The translations under genes were made by a program, and so were the position numbers. A model generated the notes under the pieces. It did not search any database, was not told where the DNA came from, and saw only the letters and a list, made by a program, of their open reading frames with translations. Positions 60,660 through 64,000 of a stretch of DNA of 64,000 nt are shown here, piece by piece. This DNA comes from Clostridiales bacterium. Its GTDB lineage: Bacteria; Bacillota; Clostridia; Lachnospirales; Lachnospiraceae. The stretch's first letter is position 1, and each line of letters opens with the position of its first letter. The DNA lies in assembly GCA_021204025.1 (NCBI GenBank), contig JAJQAC010000012.1, positions 1 to 64,000 on the forward strand, given 5' to 3'.

Positions 60660-61556
60660 ATGGTAGTATTTTTACAGCAAATCATTAACGGTCTGGCCCA
60701 GGGCGGCATCTATTCCCTGATCGCGATCGGCTGGACGACAGTATTCGGGATCGTAGGCGTCATCAACTGGACGCATGGCGAGGTCTATATGCTTGGAGCA
60801 TATACCGGATATTTTATCACGACGTATCTGAATATGCCGATGATTCCGGCGCTGTTGATCTCGATGGCCGTCGGTGCGGTGATTGCGATGTTAGTGGATC
60901 AGGTCAGCTACAAACCGTTGCGCAAAAAGGGCGTACTGGCGGCGACCGGATTTATCACGGCGCTCGGGATGTCGCAGATCCTGCGGTATACGGCAAGCGC
61001 GGCGTTTACGGTCAATCCGCGGGCATATCCGGAACTGACAAAGCAGCATCTGATCACGCTCTTTGAGGTAAACGGCACACCGGTGACGATCAGTTCGCTC
61101 CATTTGTGGATTCTGTTCGGGACAGTCGCGATTATGGTCTGCCTGGAACTCTTTATGAGAAAGACCCTGACAGGTAAGGCCATGCTGGCGGCATCACAGG
61201 ATATGCAGACACTTGGACTCATGGGGGTCAACGCGGAGAAACTGATTAAGATCACATTTGGTATCAGCGGTGCACTGGGAGCGGCTGCCGGATTTTTTAT
61301 CGGTACAATCTATGCGATCAATCCGGTTATGGGCGCTTTGGCCGGATTGAAAGGCTGGTCGTGCGCGATCCTGGGAGGGATCGGCAGCATCACGGGTTCC
61401 CTGATCGGGGGTGTCCTGCTGGGAATCGTAGAAAATCTGACTGCCGGTTATATCTCGACCGGTTATAAGGACGCAATCGGATTTGCAGTGATGATCCTGG
61501 TGCTTTTAATCAAGCCGTCAGGACTGATGGGATACAAGTTTGAAGAGAAAGTGTAG
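60660..61556 (+). CDS. livH: Branched-chain amino-acid type ABC transporter permease LivH
   Basis: A 298-aa membrane permease: QQIINGLAQGGIYSLIAIGWTTVFGIVGVINWTHGE at the N terminus and GGIGSITGSLIGGVLLGIVENL near the C terminus are LivH signatures. ATG 60660 is preferred over a GTG at 60648 because GGGTGG sits just upstream. The structured element lies in its leader. Confidence 0.93.
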   Translation: MVVFLQQIINGLAQGGIYSLIAIGWTTVFGIVGVINWTHGEVYMLGAYTGYFITTYLNMPMIPALLISMAVGAVIAMLVDQVSYKPLRKKGVLAATGFITALGMSQILRYTASAAFTVNPRAYPELTKQHLITLFEVNGTPVTISSLHLWILFGTVAIMVCLELFMRKTLTGKAMLAASQDMQTLGLMGVNAEKLIKITFGISGALGAAAGFFIGTIYAINPVMGALAGLKGWSCAILGGIGSITGSLIGGVLLGIVENLTAGYISTGYKDAIGFAVMILVLLIKPSGLMGYKFEEKV

Positions 61557-61568
61557 GGGAGGCCGAAG

Positions 61569-62591
61569 ATGAAGAAATTACGCAAAAAATCGGGCGACTG
61601 GTTCTTCGGTATGAGCGGCCTTCAGACGTTCCTTGTATCGGCGGCGGTCATTCTGTTGATCTGTTTTATCGATAAATTTCACGCGGGGAAAAGCTGGATC
61701 CCGACCTATGGGCAACATATCCTGGTTAACTGTCTGCTGTCGGCGGTGCTGGCGCTGGGATTGAATTTTGTGTCTGGTTATCTGGGGCAGACGTCGCTGG
61801 GTCATGCGGCATTCTATGGTCTGGGAGCGTATACGACGGCCATAGTCTTGAAATATACGGAGATAAGTTTCTGGATTACGATTCCACTGGGGATGTTGAT
61901 CGCGGCACTCGCATCGATACCGCTTGCGATGGCGTCGCTGCGGGTCAGGGGGCAGTTTCTGATCGTAATCACCTACGCGTTTTGTGAGATTCTGCGCTAT
62001 GTCGCGATTAATACACAGGCGTTTGGCGGCACGGGAGGTATCCCTGGGCTGACGGCGCCGGAACTCTTTGGCGTCAAGTTGACTAAGATTGCGGCCAGCA
62101 ACAAGGGCGGCTATATGATCCTGCTCTTTCTGATCGTATCGGCGGTGGCATACTTTTCCTGGCGTATCGAACATTCGCGCGTCGGCTATGCGTTCGCGGC
62201 GATCCGCGAGGATGAGATCGCAGCAGTGGCAATGGGGATCAACGTCCGATATTATAAAGTCCTTGCAATGATGATTTCCGCAGTGATCTGCAGCGTCGCG
62301 GGAAGTATTCAGGCGGTATTTGCCAGCATGGTGAGTCCGGAGCTTTTCAGTTCCACCAAGTCCATACAGATCCTGACAATGGTTGTCATCGGCGGACGCA
62401 TGAGCATCAAGGGAATGATCCTGGGCGGCGCGCTGCTGACAATCCTGCCGGAGATCTTTCATTCGGTCAAGGATCTCGTCGGATTGAGCTTTGATCCATG
62501 GATGATCCTGTATGGTTTCCTGCTTGTAAGCATGATGCGTTTCTGTCCGCAGGGTATCTGGGGCAAAAAAGCGGAGAAAGAAGATGAGTAA
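61569..62591 (+). CDS. livM: Branched-chain amino-acid type ABC transporter permease LivM
   Basis: A 340-aa membrane permease with LSAVLALGLNFVSGYLGQTSLGHAAFYGLGAY and GGRMSIKGMILGGALLTILPE. It forms the channel with LivH. GGGGAGG lies upstream, 13 bp after livH. Confidence 0.93.
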   Translation: MKKLRKKSGDWFFGMSGLQTFLVSAAVILLICFIDKFHAGKSWIPTYGQHILVNCLLSAVLALGLNFVSGYLGQTSLGHAAFYGLGAYTTAIVLKYTEISFWITIPLGMLIAALASIPLAMASLRVRGQFLIVITYAFCEILRYVAINTQAFGGTGGIPGLTAPELFGVKLTKIAASNKGGYMILLFLIVSAVAYFSWRIEHSRVGYAFAAIREDEIAAVAMGINVRYYKVLAMMISAVICSVAGSIQAVFASMVSPELFSSTKSIQILTMVVIGGRMSIKGMILGGALLTILPEIFHSVKDLVGLSFDPWMILYGFLLVSMMRFCPQGIWGKKAEKEDE

Positions 62592-62603
62592 GGAGGTGGA
62601 GAT

Positions 62604-63380
62604 ATGCTGTTGGAAACAAAGAAAGTGACGAAAGAGTTTGGCGGTCTGAAGGCGAACAGCGAGATTGATTTTCAGATTGGCGAAGCTGAGATCGTGGCCA
62701 TTATCGGACCAAACGGTTCCGGCAAGACGACATTCTATAACGTTATCACAGGCATCTCCCCTGCTACTTCCGGGACTGTGATCTTCAAAGGAGAAAATAT
62801 TACCCGTATGCAGCCGGAGCGGATCACAAAGCTCGGTATGGCGCGAACCTTTCAGAATATCCGCCTTTTCGGCAATCTGACGGTGGCGGAAAATATCATT
62901 ATCGCGCGCCATTGCCGGAGGAAAACGGGAGTTTTTGACGCGTTGGTTCACAGCCGGACACAGAGGGCGGAGGAGCAGGAAAATGAAGAAGCGATCCGCT
63001 CATGTCTGGAGTATGTCGGCATTTATGATAAAAGAGACTGGAAAGCGAAAAATCTGCCTTACGGAATGCAGCGCCGCCTGGAGATTGCCAGGGTGCTGGC
63101 AACGGAACCGAGTCTGATTTTGCTGGATGAGCCGGCGGCCGGGATGAATCCGCATGAGAAGGACGAACTGATGGAGATTATCCGCCGCCTGAAATCAGAG
63201 AAATATTCGATCATCCTGATCGAGCACGCGATGCGGATGGTGATGAACATTGCCGACCGGGTTGTTGTTTTTGACCATGGACAGAAGATCGCGGAAGGAC
63301 TTCCCGGGGAAGTGAAGAATAATCCGCTGGTTATCGAGTCCTACCTGGGAAAGGGGGCGCGGACAGATGGCAATGCTTGA
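62604..63380 (+). CDS. livG: Branched-chain amino-acid type ABC transporter ATPase LivG
   Basis: A 258-aa ABC ATPase with Walker A GPNGSGKTT, signature LPYGMQRRLEIA, Walker B LILLDEPAAGM and switch histidine IEHAMRMV. AAGGAGG lies upstream. Its end overlaps livF. Confidence 0.95.
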   Translation: MLLETKKVTKEFGGLKANSEIDFQIGEAEIVAIIGPNGSGKTTFYNVITGISPATSGTVIFKGENITRMQPERITKLGMARTFQNIRLFGNLTVAENIIIARHCRRKTGVFDALVHSRTQRAEEQENEEAIRSCLEYVGIYDKRDWKAKNLPYGMQRRLEIARVLATEPSLILLDEPAAGMNPHEKDELMEIIRRLKSEKYSIILIEHAMRMVMNIADRVVVFDHGQKIAEGLPGEVKNNPLVIESYLGKGARTDGNA

Positions 63381-64000
63381 AATTCAGAATCGGAACGTTT
63401 ATTACGGAAAGATTCATGCATTAAAGGATTTAAGCCTCTCGGTAGAGCAGGGGGAGATCGTATGTCTGATTGGCGCCAACGGGGCTGGGAAAACAACTTT
63501 GCTGACCTCGGTTATGAACCAGATCCCATCGACAGGCTGCGTATCCTTCGAGGGAAAGGATATCAGCAATGCCGGGACGATGGATATCGTAAACAGCGGC
63601 ATGACGATGGTGCCGGAGGGGCGGCGTGTCTTTGTCCGGACGTCGGTACAGGATAATCTGTTGCTGGGAGCATACAGCCGTAAAGATAAAGAACTGGTAA
63701 AGAAGGATCTCCAGAATATCTATGAGATGTTTCCGAGACTTCTCGAGCGGAAAAATCAGCTGGCCGGGACGCTCTCCGGCGGCGAACAGCAGATGCTGGC
63801 GATGGGCCGCGCATTGATGTCACGCCCGAAACTGTTGCTTCTGGACGAGCCGTCGATGGGGCTTTCCCCGCTTCTGGTGGATCAGGTCTTTGAGACGATT
63901 GTCAGCATCAATCAGAGCGGGACGACGATCCTCCTGGTAGAGCAGAACGCAAATCAGGCGCTGCGCATTGCGAAGCGCGGATATGTGATCGAGACGGGTG
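63367..64000 (+). CDS. livF: Branched-chain amino-acid type ABC transporter ATPase LivF (3' end outside the window)
   Basis: The frame is open to the last base (211 codons seen of ~235 usual). It has Walker A GANGAGKTT, signature LSGGEQQMLAMGRAL, Walker B LLLLDEPSMGL and LLVEQNANQAL. It starts inside livG (14-bp overlap, or 8 bp if the second Met is used). Only the C-terminal end is missing. Confidence 0.93.
   Translation, partial: MAMLEIQNRNVYYGKIHALKDLSLSVEQGEIVCLIGANGAGKTTLLTSVMNQIPSTGCVSFEGKDISNAGTMDIVNSGMTMVPEGRRVFVRTSVQDNLLLGAYSRKDKELVKKDLQNIYEMFPRLLERKNQLAGTLSGGEQQMLAMGRALMSRPKLLLLDEPSMGLSPLLVDQVFETIVSINQSGTTILLVEQNANQALRIAKRGYVIETG

Noticed and set aside
61578..62951. A 457-codon open frame antisense to livM and livG
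   Set aside because: It crosses two strongly supported sense genes and has no protein signature.

Overview
The window looks like the chromosome of an anaerobic, spore-forming Clostridia bacterium (Bacillota, probably Lachnospiraceae-like). The grounds are: strong AGGAGG-type ribosome binding sites with some TTG/GTG starts, a FabK-type enoyl reductase in a FabT-type fatty-acid operon, spmA/spmB, citrate lyase, and 2-hydroxycarboxylate transporters. No rRNA, tRNA, CRISPR array or complete transposase was seen. GC content was not computed. All functions come from family motifs read by eye, not from a database search.

Layout. 0.1-1.65 kb: a HigB-type toxin with an XRE/ImmA antitoxin behind a promoter-operator. 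1.7-38.9 kb: a large organic-acid catabolic island. It contains two aconitase + isocitrate-dehydrogenase pairs (1.7-4.8 kb minus, 13.5-16.8 kb plus), five LysR regulators, and three 2-hydroxycarboxylate transporters, two of them followed by an alpha/beta hydrolase. It also has a racemase-family gene, a YbhJ-type hydratase, an RraA-type aldolase and a PrpF-type isomerase. An IMDH-like dehydrogenase with OtnC and OtnK follows, then citrate lyase citDEF, a response regulator divergent from a hybrid sensor kinase, and a CitM-like transporter. DUF4143 ATPase and Rpn-nuclease remnants (9.9-11.6 and 28.9-30.0 kb) mark recombination scars in the island.

39.1-48.6 kb: an aldarate region. A PrpR-N regulator with a degenerate AAA+ core precedes garR, a DapA-family lyase, garK and an AEC transporter. 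A LysR gene diverges from a garD-like dehydratase. Together these would take galactarate/glucarate to pyruvate and glycerate phosphate. 48.8-50.3 kb: an AAA/PD-(D/E)XK protein. 50.5-58.2 kb: fabH-acpP-fabK-fabD-fabG-fabF-fabZ, then spmA-spmB and a FabT-like MarR regulator, with a 23-bp palindromic operator at the fabH promoter. 58.2-64 kb: a lipoprotein and a branched-chain amino-acid type ABC transporter whose livF runs off the window.

The least explained signal is a family of structured palindromic elements: three full copies (45595-45738, 46767-46908, 60440-60626) and one possible mini copy (46694-46744). Their cores are conserved, but their long outer arms differ in sequence while staying self-complementary. 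The second theme is an uncharacterised tricarboxylate-like pathway built from aconitase-fold, RraA and PrpF enzymes.
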